64,000 nucleotides of DNA, taken from Candidatus Zhuqueibacterota bacterium (GTDB taxonomy: Bacteria; Zhuqueibacterota; Zhuqueibacteria; Oceanimicrobiales; Oceanimicrobiaceae). The first letter of the stretch is position 1. Each line of letters begins with the position of its first letter. Location: NCBI GenBank assembly GCA_029261995.1, contig JAJDAF010000018.1, positions 1 through 64,000 on the forward strand, in the 5' to 3' direction. Positions 7,868 to 20,159 of this stretch are shown in pieces. The notes under the pieces are model-generated. The model ran no database searches. It was not told where the DNA came from and was given only the letters and a program-made list of their open reading frames with translations. Both the position numbers and the translations under genes were made by a program.

Positions 7868-8106
7868 ATGACTTTGGTACATCCCGATAAACAAGCCCCA
7901 AAGGGGCCGCATATAATAGCCCGGGGCAACGCCCCGGGTAACGCAGGCCCCAAAACCCGAAGCCCTGAAAGGGCGAAATACGGCTGCACCACGAATCTGC
8001 CGTGCAAAACCGACAAGTCCGGGACCCGCCAAATTTCGCCCCGTTGGGGCTGGTTGTTCGGATGAACCAATGCACCCAGGGCGATGCCCTGGGCTATTAC
8101 CTTGCG
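7868..8106. repeat. Cluster of GC-rich intergenic palindromes
   Basis: Contains GCCCGGGGC-aac-GCCCCGGG near 7920-7940, CCCTGAAAGGG near 7963, GCCCCAAAGGGGC near 7895-7907, and CCCAGGGCGATGCCCTGGG near 8076-8094. These are repetitive extragenic palindrome-like motifs and no gene is supported on either strand. Confidence 0.6.
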
Positions 8107-8318
8107 CCCCGTTGGGGCTTTATCACCTAGCCCCAACGCCATGAATGACGGACTGTTGCTTGGTTTCGATTTCCAATAGCCCCGTGCTCTCGACTGTCAT
8201 GGCGAGGCCCGCGTGGTTTGCGGGACGTGGCAATCTTCCTGCATGTTCGAGGAGATTGCTTCGCGAAAAGCGCTCGCAATGACGGGGCCGTCCGGTGATT
8301 TGTGCTTATGATGATGAT
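8107..8318. repeat. 212-bp direct duplication, copy A
   Basis: Begins CCCCGTTGGGGCTTTATC and ends in a GATGATGATGA tract. It is repeated at 8444-8655 with a constant offset of 337 bp and only a handful of substitutions. Inside are inverted arms of the GTCATNGCGAG...CTCGCAATGAC type, a known class of mobile intergenic repeats. Confidence 0.9.
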
Positions 8319-8443
8319 GAGCAGGAGAGCGAGCGGTGGTACCCACCCCGCTCCCAGGCGCTGAACGCGCCCGTGAGCTGCCCCTCCGGCGGGAGGGGAT
8401 TTTTTAGGCAACCCAAGGGCCGGTTGTTGGACTCTTTGTCCGA

Positions 8444-8655
8444 CCCCGTTGGGGCTTTATCACCTAGCCCCAACGCCATGAATGACGGACTGTTGCTTGG
8501 TTTCGATTTCCAATAGCCCCGTGCTCTCGACTGTCATGGCGAGGCCCGCGTTGTTTGCGGGACATGGCAATCTCCCTGCATGTTCGAGGAGATTGCTTCG
8601 CGAAAAACGTTCGCAATGACGGGGCCGTCCGGTGACTTGTTCTTATGATGATGAA
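8444..8655. repeat. 212-bp direct duplication, copy B
   Basis: Second copy of 8107-8318. The differences (for example gtggtttgcgggacg versus gttgtttgcgggaca) are few, so the duplication is recent. The 125 bp between the copies holds no gene. Confidence 0.9.
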
Positions 8656-8987
8656 AAGCCCCGCCACCACGGCAATCTTCCATCGCGCTTCCCAATCTTA
8701 GGAAAGCACTCGGACTGTCTTCCTATTTTCAGTAATTGCTCCCCCTCTTTTGAGAGTGTTGATGGCATAGCAAATTCATATCCTCAGTCATTTAAGGCTG
8801 TCCGATGATGTGACGATTCTGGCACAAAACTTGGTTCACTTTTCCATCGACTATCTTTGCCACGCCAAATCCACCAGTCACCGCGGTCCCGCGCCAATCC
8901 CCTGGCCGGTGTTTTTCTACTGCGCCAGCGGTTCTGCAATATCGATGTACAAATCAATGCTGACCTGTTGTAATGGAGAGGAGAATC
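8656..8987. other. Intergenic upstream of acyl-CoA dehydrogenase
   Basis: No gene seen. The region probably carries the promoter of the acyl-CoA dehydrogenase gene; I could not pick out convincing -35/-10 boxes. Confidence 0.4.
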
Positions 8988-10640
8988 ATGAGTTCATTAG
9001 ACAAAGAGACCCTCGATCTCACCCTCGGGGCCATCAAAGAATTCTCGGCCGGAAGGCTTACTGACGAGAAACTTCTCGAATACGACGAAAAAGACGAATT
9101 CCCCGTCGATATTGTGCACGAAATGTGCGGCGAGGGTTTGGGGATTCATCTGCTTTTCATTCCCGAGGAATTCGAGGGCATGGGCGGCGGCGCCTTCGAT
9201 GTCTACCGTGTCTGCGAGGCCATCGCTGCCATCGATATCGGCATCGCAACCGGTGTGCTGGCGACCTTTCTCGGCAGCGACCCCATCATTTTTGGCGCAA
9301 CCCACGAGCAAAAGAAGAAATGGATGACCCGGGTAGCAGAAGAAGGCCTGCTCATGGCCTACGGCGCCACGGAGCCCGACGCCGGCAGCGACCTCGGCGC
9401 ACTGAAAACCATTGCGACACCGGTCAGTAAAAACGGCAAGGTCAAGGGTTACAAAATCAGCGGCAACAAACAATGGATCAGCAACGGCGGTTACGCCGAC
9501 CTATACACGATTCTGGCGCAAACGCCCGGTGGCCCGACCTGGTTTGTGGTCGAAAAGGACATTGACGGCTTTAGCCACGGCCGGCCGGAAGACAAGCACG
9601 GCATCCGCGCCAGCAACACAGCGGCCCTGAATCTCGATGAAGTTTATGTCGATGTGGACCGCTTGATCGGCGAGGTGGAAGGCCAGGGCCTGCTGCAGGC
9701 CCAACTCGTGTTTGGCTACACCCGATTGATGGTGGCGGCATTCGGTCTCGCCGGCGGCTGGGCTGCGCTCGACCGCGCCATTCCCTACTCAAAAGAACGC
9801 ATTCAGGCCGGCGGCCCTCTTTCTGAAAAACAGGGCTACACCCACAAACTCATCGTGCCGAACGTTGTCTGGCTCGAAGCCAGCCGCGCCTTCATCGAAG
9901 AGACAGCCGAGTCCATCGATGGCGACGGCGGCAATCTCAACACCGAAGGCGCCATTGCCAAATATATGGCGACCGAGGCCGGCAACGCGGCAGCCGACGC
10001 CAGTATTCAGGCGCTGGGAGGATACGGCTACACCAGGGAGTACATGGTCGAAAAAATCAAACGCGATGTCCGCATCACCACCATCTACGAAGGCACCTCT
10101 GAAATCATGGAGATGACCATCTGTCGCGACCGCTGGCAAATGCATCTCAAGACACGCGGCCAGCACTACCACGATGAAGCACGCAAGTCCGAAACACTGC
10201 ACGCGAGCCACCCGAATGTCGGCTCCGATATCGCCGCCCTGACCTTCCACGCCCTGGCGGAAGTGATGGAGCAATGTCGCACGCACCGCCTGACCCGCAA
10301 TCAGCACGTCCTGTTTCGGCTTGGCGAGCTGGTGGCTTATGCCGAGAGCGCGGCCAGCCTGGCGCGGCGGGCGGCACGAGCCGCTGACGGCAAACTCAGC
10401 GACAAAGCGGACACGCGTTTCGGAGCGCCGGCGCTGGCGGCTATCAGCCGCTGCTTTGCCCGGCAAGCGGCTATGAAAGTCGCTGAAGAGGGTCTGCGCT
10501 GGATTTGCGCGGCTGACGGCATCAGCGAGCAGGATATCGAGCAATTCGAAACTGCGCTCGGCCTGACAGCGATTCATCGCGCCCAAGCCGGACTCATCAC
10601 GGATATGAATCTGGTGGCGGATTTCGTTTATGGAAGATAG
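8988..10640 (+). CDS. Acyl-CoA dehydrogenase family protein
   Basis: 550-residue FAD enzyme expected to oxidise acyl-CoA thioesters to enoyl-CoA. Visible family blocks: helical N-domain with [11 protein letters not shown]; the flavin-binding middle domain with [17 protein letters not shown] and [10 protein letters not shown]; and the C-domain with [24 protein letters not shown] and [10 protein letters not shown]. The last contains E368, the usual position of the catalytic base. About 160 residues follow the core domain, as in the longer family members. I chose the ATG at 8988 because GGAGAGGAG lies directly upstream; a frame start at 8973 lacks one. It is 124 bp upstream of a giant synthase on the same strand, and strong palindromes lie between, so the two may or may not be co-transcribed. 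Likely role: supply or remodelling of acyl chains for the downstream system (inference). Confidence 0.93.
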   Translation: MSSLDKETLDLTLGAIKEFSAGRLTDEKLLEYDEKDEFPVDIVHEMCGEGLGIHLLFIPEEFEGMGGGAFDVYRVCEAIAAIDIGIATGVLATFLGSDPIIFGATHEQKKKWMTRVAEEGLLMAYGATEPDAGSDLGALKTIATPVSKNGKVKGYKISGNKQWISNGGYADLYTILAQTPGGPTWFVVEKDIDGFSHGRPEDKHGIRASNTAALNLDEVYVDVDRLIGEVEGQGLLQAQLVFGYTRLMVAAFGLAGGWAALDRAIPYSKERIQAGGPLSEKQGYTHKLIVPNVVWLEASRAFIEETAESIDGDGGNLNTEGAIAKYMATEAGNAAADASIQALGGYGYTREYMVEKIKRDVRITTIYEGTSEIMEMTICRDRWQMHLKTRGQHYHDEARKSETLHASHPNVGSDIAALTFHALAEVMEQCRTHRLTRNQHVLFRLGELVAYAESAASLARRAARAADGKLSDKADTRFGAPALAAISRCFARQAAMKVAEEGLRWICAADGISEQDIEQFETALGLTAIHRAQAGLITDMNLVADFVYGR

Positions 10641-10644
10641 ACAA

Positions 10645-10687
10645 GTCTCCTCCCGGGAGGAGACAGAAAACGAACTCGTTCGTTTTC
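10645..10687. promoter_or_regulatory. Two consecutive perfect palindromes before the megasynthase
   Basis: First a 20-bp palindrome (10645-10664) with arms GTCTCCTCCC/GGGAGGAGAC, then arms GAAAACGAAC/GTTCGTTTTC around TC (10666-10687). They sit between the acyl-CoA dehydrogenase stop and the synthase start. They could be an attenuator/terminator pair or protein-binding operators. There is no long T-run after either, so a simple intrinsic terminator is not certain. Confidence 0.7.
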
Positions 10688-10763
10688 AGAGGTGGGTAAG
10701 GGCTGCCACCTGCCCCTCAAAAACAAGAAACAGAAAAATGCGGTACCCCAAGGAGAGACAGGA

Positions 10764-13700
10764 ATGAAAGATTCTGCACATAAGGCAATTGCCATTGTCG
10801 GCATCGGAGCCGTGATGCCCGACGCACCTGACGCGGCTACTTTTTGGCAAAACATCAAATCGGGACGCTACAGCATCAGCGATGTGCCCCCCGAACGCTG
10901 GGACCCCGAACTGTACTACGACCCTGACCGCAAGGCGCCTGACAAAAGCTATTCCCGAATCGGCGGCTGGGTGGGTGATTTCCATTGGGACCCCCTGAAG
11001 TGGCGACTGCCTATTCCTCCGAAAGTAAGCGCCGGCATGGACCTGACCCAGAAGTGGGCCATCATCGCCACGCGCGAGGCGCTCGGCGATTTCGGCTACC
11101 CCAAACGCGCCCTGAACCCGGAACGCACGGCCGTGATACTCGGCAACGCCATGGGCGGCGATATGCATCTCTATAGCGCCTCCCGTATCTTTTTCCCGGA
11201 GTACGCTCTTGAACTCGCAAATGCTCCCAGTTTTGCGAGTGTCCCGGCTGAACTGCGCGGCAAAATCATAGAAGAAATGCGAGCCGGCATCGGTAAGCGC
11301 TTTCCAATTATCAATGAAGACACCATGCCGGGCGAGCTTTCAAATGTCATCGCCGGACGAATTGCTGCGCTTTATGACTTTCATGGCCCCAACTATGTTG
11401 CCGACGCGGCTTGTGCCTCCGCCATGGCAGCCATCAGTTCCGCTGTCGAAGGCCTGGCGGAAAATGACTACGATGCCGTGGTCACGGGCGGCATAGATGC
11501 CAACATGAGTGCATCGACCTACGTCAAGTTCAGCAAGATTGGCGCGCTCTCGGCTACCGGCACCCGCCCATACGCGAAAGGTGCGGATGGCTTTGTTATG
11601 GGGGAAGGCGCCGCGGTTTTCGTTCTCAAGCGTCTGGCGGACGCCGAGCGCGATGGTGACAAGATCTACGCCGTGATTCGTGGTCTCGGCGGATCAAGTG
11701 ACGGCAAAGGCAAAGGCATCACCGCGCCCAATCCCATCGGCCAGACGATTGCCATGCGCCGGGCCTGGGAGAACTCCGGGATTTCGCCGGCAACGGTTGG
11801 CATGGTCGAAGGTCATGGCACCTCCACCGCGGTCGGTGACGTCGTCGAAGTACAATGTCTCAACGAAGTGTTTGGCCAGAACGGACTGCCCAAAAATTCC
11901 GTTGCCCTGGGATCCGTCAAATCGAACATCGGCCACCTCAAGGGCGCCGCTGGCGCCGCCGGCATTTTCAAAACGGCCATGGCGCTAAATGACAAGATTC
12001 TGCCGCCGAGTGTCAACTTCAATGAGCCCAACCCAAATATCGACTTCGCCGCCTCGCCCTTCTACGTCAACACAAAACTGCAGGACTGGCAGGCTGCGCC
12101 ACAGGCTGTTCGGCGAGCTGGAGTCAGCGCCTTCGGCTTCGGCGGTACAAATTTTCATGCTGTCCTGGAAGAATATATTCCGGGCCGCATCAAAGCAAGC
12201 GAGACCACGCACTTCGCATCGACCGAGTTGCCGGTGCAGGCAGCGAGTGCGACCGCGGCCAAGATGCCATTGCGTGGAGCCATGCTCATCGGCGGTAGCT
12301 CTGACTCAGAAGTCGCCTCGCGCTTGCGGGGCATTCTGGCCGATGCGAAAAACGGGCAGGCGCCACCACCTGTGCTGCCGTCAGAAAGTGACCTGCGCGC
12401 CCCGGTGCGTTTGGCCCTCGATTACGAAACTGCGGACAAGCTGGCCGCCAAAGCAGGAAAGGCCCTGAAAGCTCTGGAAACCGATAATCCCGGTATGTGG
12501 CGTGTCCTGCGGGCAAAAGGCGTCTTCCTGCGACGCGGTCCCGCGCCCAAAGTAGCATTCCTTTTCACCGGCCAGGGTTCACAATATGTCAACATGCTGC
12601 GTGAGTTCCGCGATGCCGAGCCGCTGGTGCGCGACATTTTCAAGGAAGCGGACGAAGTGATGACACCGCTTCTCGACAAGCCGCTGACCGAGTACATCTT
12701 CGTCGATAAGACTGACAAGGCGCAAGTCAAGCAGGCGGAAGAAGGCCTGCGGCAAACCGCCATTACCCAGCCGGCCGTGCTCGCCGTTGACTCGGCGCTC
12801 TGTGGCATGCTTGCGGCCTACGGCGTTGAGCCCGACATGGTCATGGGGCACAGCCTCGGCGAGTATGGCGCACTCGTCGCTTGCGGCGCCATGCAGTTTG
12901 CAGACGCCCTCAGAGCCGTCAGCGCCCGCGGCAGCGAGATGGCCAAGGTTTCCATGAAATCCGATGGCACCATGGCTGCTGTCTTCGGGCCGGTGGACAA
13001 AGTTGAAGAGATCATCGCTCAGGTAGACGGCTATGTGGTCATTGCCAACATCAATAGCAATGGCCAGGCGGTTATCGGTGGCGAGACTGTGGCGGTTGCA
13101 AAAGCGGTAAAAGCCGTGCAGGCAGCCGGTTTCACGGCAACCCCGCTTTCCGTGAGCCAGGCCTTCCACACCGAGATCGTGGCGCCTGCCAGCGAACCAA
13201 TGGCCAGATATTTGGAGACAATGAACTTGCAGTCGCCACGCATTCCGGTCATCTCGAATGTAACTGGCGAATTCTACCCCACGGGTTCCGGGTTCAAGCC
13301 GTTGATGATCGACCTGCTCACCCGCCAAATCTCATCAGCCGTTCAGTTTGTGAAAGGCGCGGAGACACTCCACAAGGCCGGCGCGCGAGTCTTTGTGGAG
13401 GTCGGCCCGAAACGGGCATTGCATGGTTTTATCGAGGACCTGTACGGCAAGGACGAGGACGTACTCGCGCTCTCGACCAACCACCCTCGGCTTGGCGACT
13501 CTGGATCGTTCAACATGGCCCTGTGCGGCATGTACGCCGCCGGCCTGGGAAATCCACAGCCGTCTTCCGTCACTTCAATCAACCTTGACCGGGCAGAAGC
13601 CAAACCCGGCGCCGTTGCCATGTCTGTTCCGGTAGAGCCGCCCGCGAATGGCGCTGGAGCCCCGGAATCGCCATCGGCGCCTAAGTCAACAACACTTCCA

Positions 13701-16700
13701 GCTCCAGACAAGTACTCAGAACTTGGTCATCTATTCGCCGACTTTCTTGAGCGTGGCATGGAGGTTTACAGTGGAAAGAAAAGCTCTGCAACGCCTCCCA
13801 TGCAGCAGGTTGCCACCTGCGTGACTGGCGCGGCGCTTGGCCTGCCCGGCACAACAAGAGTATTTGATGATGAAAACATCGCAAAGATTCTGCGTGGTGA
13901 GCAATTCATCGGATCCATTCCACAGGAATTGCGCCAGGCCACAGTTGACAAACATATCACGCGGGTAGTGAAAGACAGCAATGGCAACGGCAGTTTCGAG
14001 ACCATTAACAGCACGGCCGACGTGATAAAACTAGCGGCCCGGGCTGGCGCATTTGACTTGAGCGATGAGTTCGGTTACCCGAAAGACCGGCTGGCCGCAC
14101 TCGACACCGTGACCCGACTGGCGATTGCAGCGGGCATAGACGCTTTGCGTGACGCCGGCATCCCGCTCATGCTGCACTACAAAACCACGACCACCGGCAC
14201 GCAACTACCCGACCGCTGGATGCTGCCAAACGCATTGCGCGACGACACCGGCGTCATCTTCGCGTCTGCCTTTCCAGGGTATAATTCCTATGCCCAAATC
14301 ATGCGAGATTATTACCTTGACCAGGCTCGTCGTGAGCGCCTGCGGGACCTGGAAGATCTACACGCAAAGCTTGCCGGCCACAGCCAGCCGGACGCCAGTG
14401 CACTGGCAGAACTCGACAAGCGCATTCGGACATTGAGTTCTGAGATAGAAGAGAACGAATATGTCTTCGACCGACGCTTCCTGCTCAGAGTGCTCTCGAT
14501 GGGCCACTCTCAATTTGCCGAGTACATCGGCGCCCGTGGGCCAAACACGCAAATCAACGGCGCCTGCGCCAGCACGCCGCAGGCGGTTTCCATTGCGAAT
14601 GACTGGATCGCAGCCGGCAGGTGTCGCCGAGTGATCATTATTTCCGCTGATGACATCACCGCGGACGACACGCTGGAATGGTTTGCCGCCGGCTTTCTTG
14701 CCAGCGGCGCGGCCGCCACCGACGATATCGTGGAAGATGCCGCCATCCCGTTTGACCGGAGACGGCACGGCATGGTTATTGGCATGGGCGGTGCAGCGCT
14801 AGTCGTGGAGAGCAAGGAGTCCGCGGACGAACGTGGCTTGCTGCCAATTGTTGATGTGCTCAACGCTGTCACAGCCAATAGTGCTTTTCATGCCACGCGG
14901 CTGGATGTGAATCATATCTGCAACGTCATGGAGGGGTTGGTAGCGCAGGCGGAGTCGCGCTGGGGCATTGACAGAAAAGAGATCGCCTCCCAAACCGTGT
15001 TTGTCTCTCACGAAACTTACACCCCCGCTCGTGGCGGCAGCGCTTCGGCGGAAGTGAACGCGCTACGCCAGGTGTTTGGGGAAGTTGCCGACCAAATCGT
15101 CATCGCCAACACCAAAGGCTTCACCGGCCACGCCATGGCAACCGGCATTGAAGATGTCGTAGCCATCAAAACCCTGGAAACCGGCATTGTGCCGCCAGTG
15201 GCGAATCACAAGGAAGTCGATCCGGATCTCGGCGTCTTGAACCTGTCGAATGGCGGTAACTATCCCGTCCGTTACGCGTTGCGGCTTGGCGCTGGCTTTG
15301 GTTCGCAAATCGCCATGAGCCTGACGCGCTGGGTTCCCACCCCGGACGGCCAGCGCCGGGCCCCGCAAAAGCTCGGATTCGACTACCGCATCTATGACCG
15401 CGCGCGCTGGCAGGCGTGGCTGAAGAAGGTGTCTGGTGACGATATGGCCGAAGTGCAGGTCGAACGCCGCACATTGCGCCTGACTGACCACGGACCGGCC
15501 GCGCAGTTTAGCAAGCCCGGGGTTACGGAAGCAGCGCCGCTGCCTGTGCCCCCACCGGTAGCTCCCGCTCCGACGCCAGCCGCCGTAGCGAAATCAGCCG
15601 CTCCTTCGACACCTTCAGTTTCCGTTGAAATCAAAGCGCCACTGCCGCCAGCTTCGGCGCCAGCAGCAGATGGTGTGCAAACCAAAGTTCTTGAAATCAT
15701 CGCCGAGAAAACCGGCTACCCGCCGGACATGCTCGATATGGAGCTTGACCTTGAGGCAGACCTCGGCATCGACACCGTCAAGCAGGCGGAAATGTTCGCC
15801 GCCATCCGCGAAGAATACGACATTCCGCGCGACGACAATTTGCAGTTGCGTGACTTCCCGACACTGAAGCACACAGTCCAGTTTGTTTACGATCGCAGAC
15901 CAGATCTGCAGGCACAGGCAGTAGCTCCGGCTGTTCAGGAAGCTACGCCAGCTGCCGGCGACGAGTTGGACACCGTCAAAGACAAGGTCCTGGCGATTAT
16001 TGCGGAAAAGACCGGCTACCCACCCGACATGCTCGACCCCGATCTCGATTTGGAGGCAGACCTCGGCATCGACACCGTGAAGCAGGCGGAAATGTTTGCC
16101 GCCATCCGCGAAGAGTATGACATCCCGCGCGACGATAATCTGCAACTGCGGGATTTCCCAACGCTGGCACACACCTTCCAGTTTGTTTATGACCGGCGAC
16201 CCGATTTGCTGGCCGCGAGAACACAGCGAACACCGGCCCCGGAGACTGCTCAGAGCACTGCTCCTGACATGCCACCACAACCGCCGGCGACAGTTGCGCC
16301 CGCCTCTAACGCAGTCCAGGAAAAAGTCCTGGCGCTCATCGCGGAAAAGACCGGCTATCCTCCAGAGATGCTTGACCTCGATTTGGATTTGGAAGCCGAC
16401 CTTGGCATCGACACGGTCAAACAGGCCGAGATGTTCGCCGCCATTCGGGAGGAATACGACATCCCGCGCGACGACAATCTGCAACTGCGTGACTTCCCGA
16501 CCCTGGCGCATACCATTCAGTTCGTATTTAACAACCGTCCGGATTTGAAGCCAATCGCGCCTGTGCCGGGCAACGGTGCGCCTGCAGCGGTGGCTGCGAC
16601 CGCCCCTGAATCCGCCGCAATACCACAAACAGATGATGCAGTTCGCAACAAAGTTCTGGACATCATCGCCGACAAGACCGGCTATCCCCCGGAGATGCTT

Positions 16701-19700
16701 GACCTTGATTTGGACCTCGAAGCCGACCTCGGCATCGACACCGTCAAACAGGCAGAAATGTTCGCCGCCATTCGGGAAGAATACGACATCCCGCGCGACG
16801 ACAACCTGCAACTGCGCGACTTCCCGACTCTGGCGCATACCATTCAGTTTGTGTATGACGGGCGGCCGGACCTGCAACAAGCCGCTACGCCCGCGGTAGC
16901 GCAGTCAGACACCGTGGCTGGAGTTGCCGCGGAAGCAGCAGGTGATCCGGTGCAAGAAAAGGTTCTCGAAATCATCGCCGAGAAAACCGGCTACCCGTCT
17001 GAGATGCTCGACCTCGACCTGGATCTGGAAGCCGATCTCGGTATCGACACCGTGAAGCAGGCCGAGATGTTTGCCAGCATTCGCGAAGCCTATGACATTC
17101 CGCGTGATGAGAATCTACAATTGCGCGACTTCCCGACTCTCGCGCACACCATCCAGTTCGTTTATGACAACCGCCCGGATTTGAAGACGGAGTCGGCAGC
17201 GCAAGCCGGGATTACCCCGCCAAGTGATGCGAGGGCCACAAACGTTGACAGCCCAGCCGCATCGGTACCTGCCGCAGCCACAGAAGCGCCGGCAATCGCC
17301 GCTGACATGGAAGCGGCAAACCAGGTACCCCGGCGCACACCGGTCCCACAACTGCGGCCGAGCCTCGAGTTCTGTAAATCCACGAGCGTCAGCCTTGGCG
17401 CTGAAAGCCGGGTGCTGATTCTGAGCGACAGCGGCGGCGTTGGCAAGTCGCTGGTGAGCCGCCTGGAGAAGCGCGGTGTGCAAACGCTAGTGGTCGATGA
17501 TACGCCATCGGCAGAAGAGATTACCGAACGCATTGCGACATGGCAGAAGGACGGCGCCATCCAGGGCGTTTACTGGCTGCCGGCGCTCAATCCGGATTCT
17601 GCGCTGGCCGACATGAAGTTGAGCGACTGGCGCGCGGCAACGCACCAAACGGTTAAGCTGCTGTACACGACCATGAGAGCGTTGTACGAGCAGGTTGGCG
17701 GCGCAGGTACTTTCCTGGTATCCGCGACCCGGCTCGGCGGCCAGCATGGCTACGATGCTGATGGTGCACTCAACCCACTGGGTGGCGCAGTTTCAGGCTT
17801 GACCAAAACATTCAAACGCGAGAAGCCGGAAGCCCTGGTCAAAGTCGTGGATTTCGGGCAAACCCGTAAAACCGCCGCGCTGGCTGAGATGCTGATCGCG
17901 GAGACCCTGTCCGACTCTGGTGCTGTCGAAATCGGCTATAAACACGAACGGCGCTGGACCATCGGTCTGGAAGAACAACCCGTAAGTGAGACGAAAACCG
18001 CACTTGAATTGAACAAGGACAGCGTCTTTGTCATCACAGGTGCCGCGGGCAGCATCGTTTCAGCCATCACCTCCGACCTGGCGACAGCCTCCGGCGGCAC
18101 CTTCCATCTGCTCGATTTAACGCCAAAGCCTGACCCCAACGATGCCGACCTACAGAAATTCGTCACCGAGAAGGAGAATCTGAAACGGGATATTTTCCAG
18201 CGTCTGAAAGAAAGCGGTCAGAAAGCTACACCCGTCATGGTGGAAAAAGAACTCGCCAGACTAGAACGTCTGCAGGCAGCTTTGAACGCCATTCAAGCGG
18301 TCGAACGCGCGGGCGGCACGGTTCACTACCACTGTGTAAATCTGCTCGACGGCAAAGCGATGAAAAAAGTCATGCAGGCCATCCGCAAAACCAGCGGGCG
18401 CATCGATGTCCTGCTGCATGCCGGCGGTCTGGAAATCAGCCATCTCCTGCCGGATAAACAGCCTCAGGAGTTTGACTTGGTCTTCGATGTCAAGGCGGAT
18501 GGTTGGTTCAATTTGATTTCCAACCTCGGCGACATGCCGCTGGCCTCGGCTGTGGTATTCAGCTCCATCGCCGGTCGTTTCGGCAACGCTGGCCAGACAG
18601 ATTACAGCGCGGCCAACGACCTGCTGTGTAAATCCGTCTCTGCCTTCAAGACAATCCGGCCAGACACCATCGGCGTCGCCATTGACTGGACGGCCTGGGG
18701 CGGCATCGGCATGGCGGTCCGCGGCTCCATCCCAACCGTGATGAAAGCTGCCGGCATTGACATGCTGCCACCGGAAGCCGGCATTCCAATCGTGCGGCGA
18801 GAATTGACACTCGGCGCGACAAACAAAGAGGTTGTCATCGCCGGTAGTCTCGGCATGATGTTGGGTGAGTTCGACGACAGTGGCGGTCTTGAGCTGAGCA
18901 AAGGCAGTCGATTGGGAGAACAACCGGTGGGCAATCGCATCATGACTGGCAAGGTTCGGAATATGGGCTTGTACAGCGGCCTGACCGTTGAAACCACGCT
19001 CGATCCTGAGCAGCAGCCCTTCCTGCACGACCACCAGATCAGCGGCACGCCCGTGCTGCCGGGGGTCATGGGTCTGGAGGCCATGGTGGAAGCCGCCATG
19101 GTTCTCTTCCCCGATCTGCATGTCGAAGCTGTCGATAACGTGGCCTTCATGGCGCCGTTTAAATTCTATCGCAACCAGCCCCGCACTGTTACTGTACAGG
19201 CGACCTTTTCCGGCAAAGACGATACGGTGTTTGCAAACTGCAGCCTGATAGGAGAACGGACCCTGCACGGCAAAACAGAGCCCGAAGTGACCACGCACTT
19301 CAAGGCCAGAGTTAAGTTAAGCCCAACTGCGCCAGCGAGCAAGAAGATGAAAGTGCCGGCTGCGGCAAAATCCAAACAGGTCGTTGCTGAAGACATTTAT
19401 CGCATTTACTTCCACGGGCCGGCTTATCAGGTGCTGGAAAAGTCCTGGCGCTCGGGCAAGAAGCTCGTGGGTCGCTTCGCCAGCAAGCTGCCGGCCAATC
19501 ACCTGCCGGCAAGTGTCGAAAGCGTGAGCGCGCCCAGGCTGGTGGAACTTTGCTTCCAGACAGCGGGTCTCCTGGAAATGGGCGAGCAGGCGAGAATGGG
19601 CCTGCCGTTCGGCATTGATGCAATTGCGGTTCTGCGGCAGCCAAATGAAAGTGAAGGGAAACTGTTTGCAGTCGTAACACCGAAGGCGGACGGCTCATTC

Positions 19701-19820
19701 GATGCCAACGTTTTGGACGATAAGGGAAATGTCTATCTGGTCTTGCAGGGCTACCGCACCATGGAGCTGCCGAATCCCATCTCGGCGGAATTGCTGGAGC
19801 CGCTGAAGGCTATCGTTTAG
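10764..19820 (+). CDS. Giant type I fatty-acid/polyketide synthase, KS-AT-KS-ACPx5-KR-DH
   Basis: 3018 residues, reminiscent of PfaA-type polyunsaturated fatty-acid synthases but with an extra ketosynthase. KS1 (about 1-470) has C217 in DAACASA, H351 in HGTST and H391 in NIGHLKG. AT (about 590-890) has GQGSQYVNM and S697 in GHSLGEY. KS2-like domain (about 1010-1510) keeps C1268 in NGACAS plus [11 protein letters not shown] and TGHAMATG histidines. Five carrier domains follow; in each the attachment motif reads LGIDTVK, giving T1671, T1771, T1884, T1993 and T2096 where Ser is expected. KR has TGAAGS (about 2422), S2601 and Y2614 (DYSAAND). DH has H2757 in the HxxxGxxxxP motif ([10 protein letters not shown]) and a second half with FHGPAYQVL. 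No ER or thioesterase is in the chain. ATG 10764 was chosen for its AAGGAG leader. A phosphopantetheinyl transferase is encoded downstream. Product unknown: a reduced or unsaturated lipid chain is likely (inference). Confidence 0.93.
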   Translation: MKDSAHKAIAIVGIGAVMPDAPDAATFWQNIKSGRYSISDVPPERWDPELYYDPDRKAPDKSYSRIGGWVGDFHWDPLKWRLPIPPKVSAGMDLTQKWAIIATREALGDFGYPKRALNPERTAVILGNAMGGDMHLYSASRIFFPEYALELANAPSFASVPAELRGKIIEEMRAGIGKRFPIINEDTMPGELSNVIAGRIAALYDFHGPNYVADAACASAMAAISSAVEGLAENDYDAVVTGGIDANMSASTYVKFSKIGALSATGTRPYAKGADGFVMGEGAAVFVLKRLADAERDGDKIYAVIRGLGGSSDGKGKGITAPNPIGQTIAMRRAWENSGISPATVGMVEGHGTSTAVGDVVEVQCLNEVFGQNGLPKNSVALGSVKSNIGHLKGAAGAAGIFKTAMALNDKILPPSVNFNEPNPNIDFAASPFYVNTKLQDWQAAPQAVRRAGVSAFGFGGTNFHAVLEEYIPGRIKASETTHFASTELPVQAASATAAKMPLRGAMLIGGSSDSEVASRLRGILADAKNGQAPPPVLPSESDLRAPVRLALDYETADKLAAKAGKALKALETDNPGMWRVLRAKGVFLRRGPAPKVAFLFTGQGSQYVNMLREFRDAEPLVRDIFKEADEVMTPLLDKPLTEYIFVDKTDKAQVKQAEEGLRQTAITQPAVLAVDSALCGMLAAYGVEPDMVMGHSLGEYGALVACGAMQFADALRAVSARGSEMAKVSMKSDGTMAAVFGPVDKVEEIIAQVDGYVVIANINSNGQAVIGGETVAVAKAVKAVQAAGFTATPLSVSQAFHTEIVAPASEPMARYLETMNLQSPRIPVISNVTGEFYPTGSGFKPLMIDLLTRQISSAVQFVKGAETLHKAGARVFVEVGPKRALHGFIEDLYGKDEDVLALSTNHPRLGDSGSFNMALCGMYAAGLGNPQPSSVTSINLDRAEAKPGAVAMSVPVEPPANGAGAPESPSAPKSTTLPAPDKYSELGHLFADFLERGMEVYSGKKSSATPPMQQVATCVTGAALGLPGTTRVFDDENIAKILRGEQFIGSIPQELRQATVDKHITRVVKDSNGNGSFETINSTADVIKLAARAGAFDLSDEFGYPKDRLAALDTVTRLAIAAGIDALRDAGIPLMLHYKTTTTGTQLPDRWMLPNALRDDTGVIFASAFPGYNSYAQIMRDYYLDQARRERLRDLEDLHAKLAGHSQPDASALAELDKRIRTLSSEIEENEYVFDRRFLLRVLSMGHSQFAEYIGARGPNTQINGACASTPQAVSIANDWIAAGRCRRVIIISADDITADDTLEWFAAGFLASGAAATDDIVEDAAIPFDRRRHGMVIGMGGAALVVESKESADERGLLPIVDVLNAVTANSAFHATRLDVNHICNVMEGLVAQAESRWGIDRKEIASQTVFVSHETYTPARGGSASAEVNALRQVFGEVADQIVIANTKGFTGHAMATGIEDVVAIKTLETGIVPPVANHKEVDPDLGVLNLSNGGNYPVRYALRLGAGFGSQIAMSLTRWVPTPDGQRRAPQKLGFDYRIYDRARWQAWLKKVSGDDMAEVQVERRTLRLTDHGPAAQFSKPGVTEAAPLPVPPPVAPAPTPAAVAKSAAPSTPSVSVEIKAPLPPASAPAADGVQTKVLEIIAEKTGYPPDMLDMELDLEADLGIDTVKQAEMFAAIREEYDIPRDDNLQLRDFPTLKHTVQFVYDRRPDLQAQAVAPAVQEATPAAGDELDTVKDKVLAIIAEKTGYPPDMLDPDLDLEADLGIDTVKQAEMFAAIREEYDIPRDDNLQLRDFPTLAHTFQFVYDRRPDLLAARTQRTPAPETAQSTAPDMPPQPPATVAPASNAVQEKVLALIAEKTGYPPEMLDLDLDLEADLGIDTVKQAEMFAAIREEYDIPRDDNLQLRDFPTLAHTIQFVFNNRPDLKPIAPVPGNGAPAAVAATAPESAAIPQTDDAVRNKVLDIIADKTGYPPEMLDLDLDLEADLGIDTVKQAEMFAAIREEYDIPRDDNLQLRDFPTLAHTIQFVYDGRPDLQQAATPAVAQSDTVAGVAAEAAGDPVQEKVLEIIAEKTGYPSEMLDLDLDLEADLGIDTVKQAEMFASIREAYDIPRDENLQLRDFPTLAHTIQFVYDNRPDLKTESAAQAGITPPSDARATNVDSPAASVPAAATEAPAIAADMEAANQVPRRTPVPQLRPSLEFCKSTSVSLGAESRVLILSDSGGVGKSLVSRLEKRGVQTLVVDDTPSAEEITERIATWQKDGAIQGVYWLPALNPDSALADMKLSDWRAATHQTVKLLYTTMRALYEQVGGAGTFLVSATRLGGQHGYDADGALNPLGGAVSGLTKTFKREKPEALVKVVDFGQTRKTAALAEMLIAETLSDSGAVEIGYKHERRWTIGLEEQPVSETKTALELNKDSVFVITGAAGSIVSAITSDLATASGGTFHLLDLTPKPDPNDADLQKFVTEKENLKRDIFQRLKESGQKATPVMVEKELARLERLQAALNAIQAVERAGGTVHYHCVNLLDGKAMKKVMQAIRKTSGRIDVLLHAGGLEISHLLPDKQPQEFDLVFDVKADGWFNLISNLGDMPLASAVVFSSIAGRFGNAGQTDYSAANDLLCKSVSAFKTIRPDTIGVAIDWTAWGGIGMAVRGSIPTVMKAAGIDMLPPEAGIPIVRRELTLGATNKEVVIAGSLGMMLGEFDDSGGLELSKGSRLGEQPVGNRIMTGKVRNMGLYSGLTVETTLDPEQQPFLHDHQISGTPVLPGVMGLEAMVEAAMVLFPDLHVEAVDNVAFMAPFKFYRNQPRTVTVQATFSGKDDTVFANCSLIGERTLHGKTEPEVTTHFKARVKLSPTAPASKKMKVPAAAKSKQVVAEDIYRIYFHGPAYQVLEKSWRSGKKLVGRFASKLPANHLPASVESVSAPRLVELCFQTAGLLEMGEQARMGLPFGIDAIAVLRQPNESEGKLFAVVTPKADGSFDANVLDDKGNVYLVLQGYRTMELPNPISAELLEPLKAIV

Positions 19821-19929
19821 TAGGGGAGAAGCTCTACCAACGTGGAGTTCAGGATCACTCCCGGACTCCCCGGTTCTCCAATCCGACCGCAACGCCACCC
19901 GCAGAATTCGGGTAATCCCACGGCATTGT

Positions 19930-19960
19930 TGCGTCATTCCTTTGTTTGCTGAATGACGCA
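19930..19960. promoter_or_regulatory. Perfect 10-bp inverted repeat, candidate operator/terminator
   Basis: Arms TGCGTCATTC (19930-19939) and GAATGACGCA (19951-19960) with an 11-base spacer, between the synthase and the PhaR-type gene. A third half-site ATGACGCA occurs at 20108-20115, about 45 bp before the PhaR-type start. Either a terminator hairpin for the synthase or operator sites for the regulator; the repeated half-site favours an operator (inference). Confidence 0.55.
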
Positions 19961-20159
19961 CCGTGCTACCGGCCTGCATCCCCAGGTAACTCAAGAGAAA
20001 AATCATTCGACCACGAAAAACATATAATACCTATATTTTCAATTAATTAGCTAGAAATTGAGCACTTAATTTTCCATTCTTGTCACCCAAAGAATGACTT
20101 GACTATTATGACGCAGTGTGTTATTTTGCAGTTCTTCAATGAACAAACCGGAAAAGATT

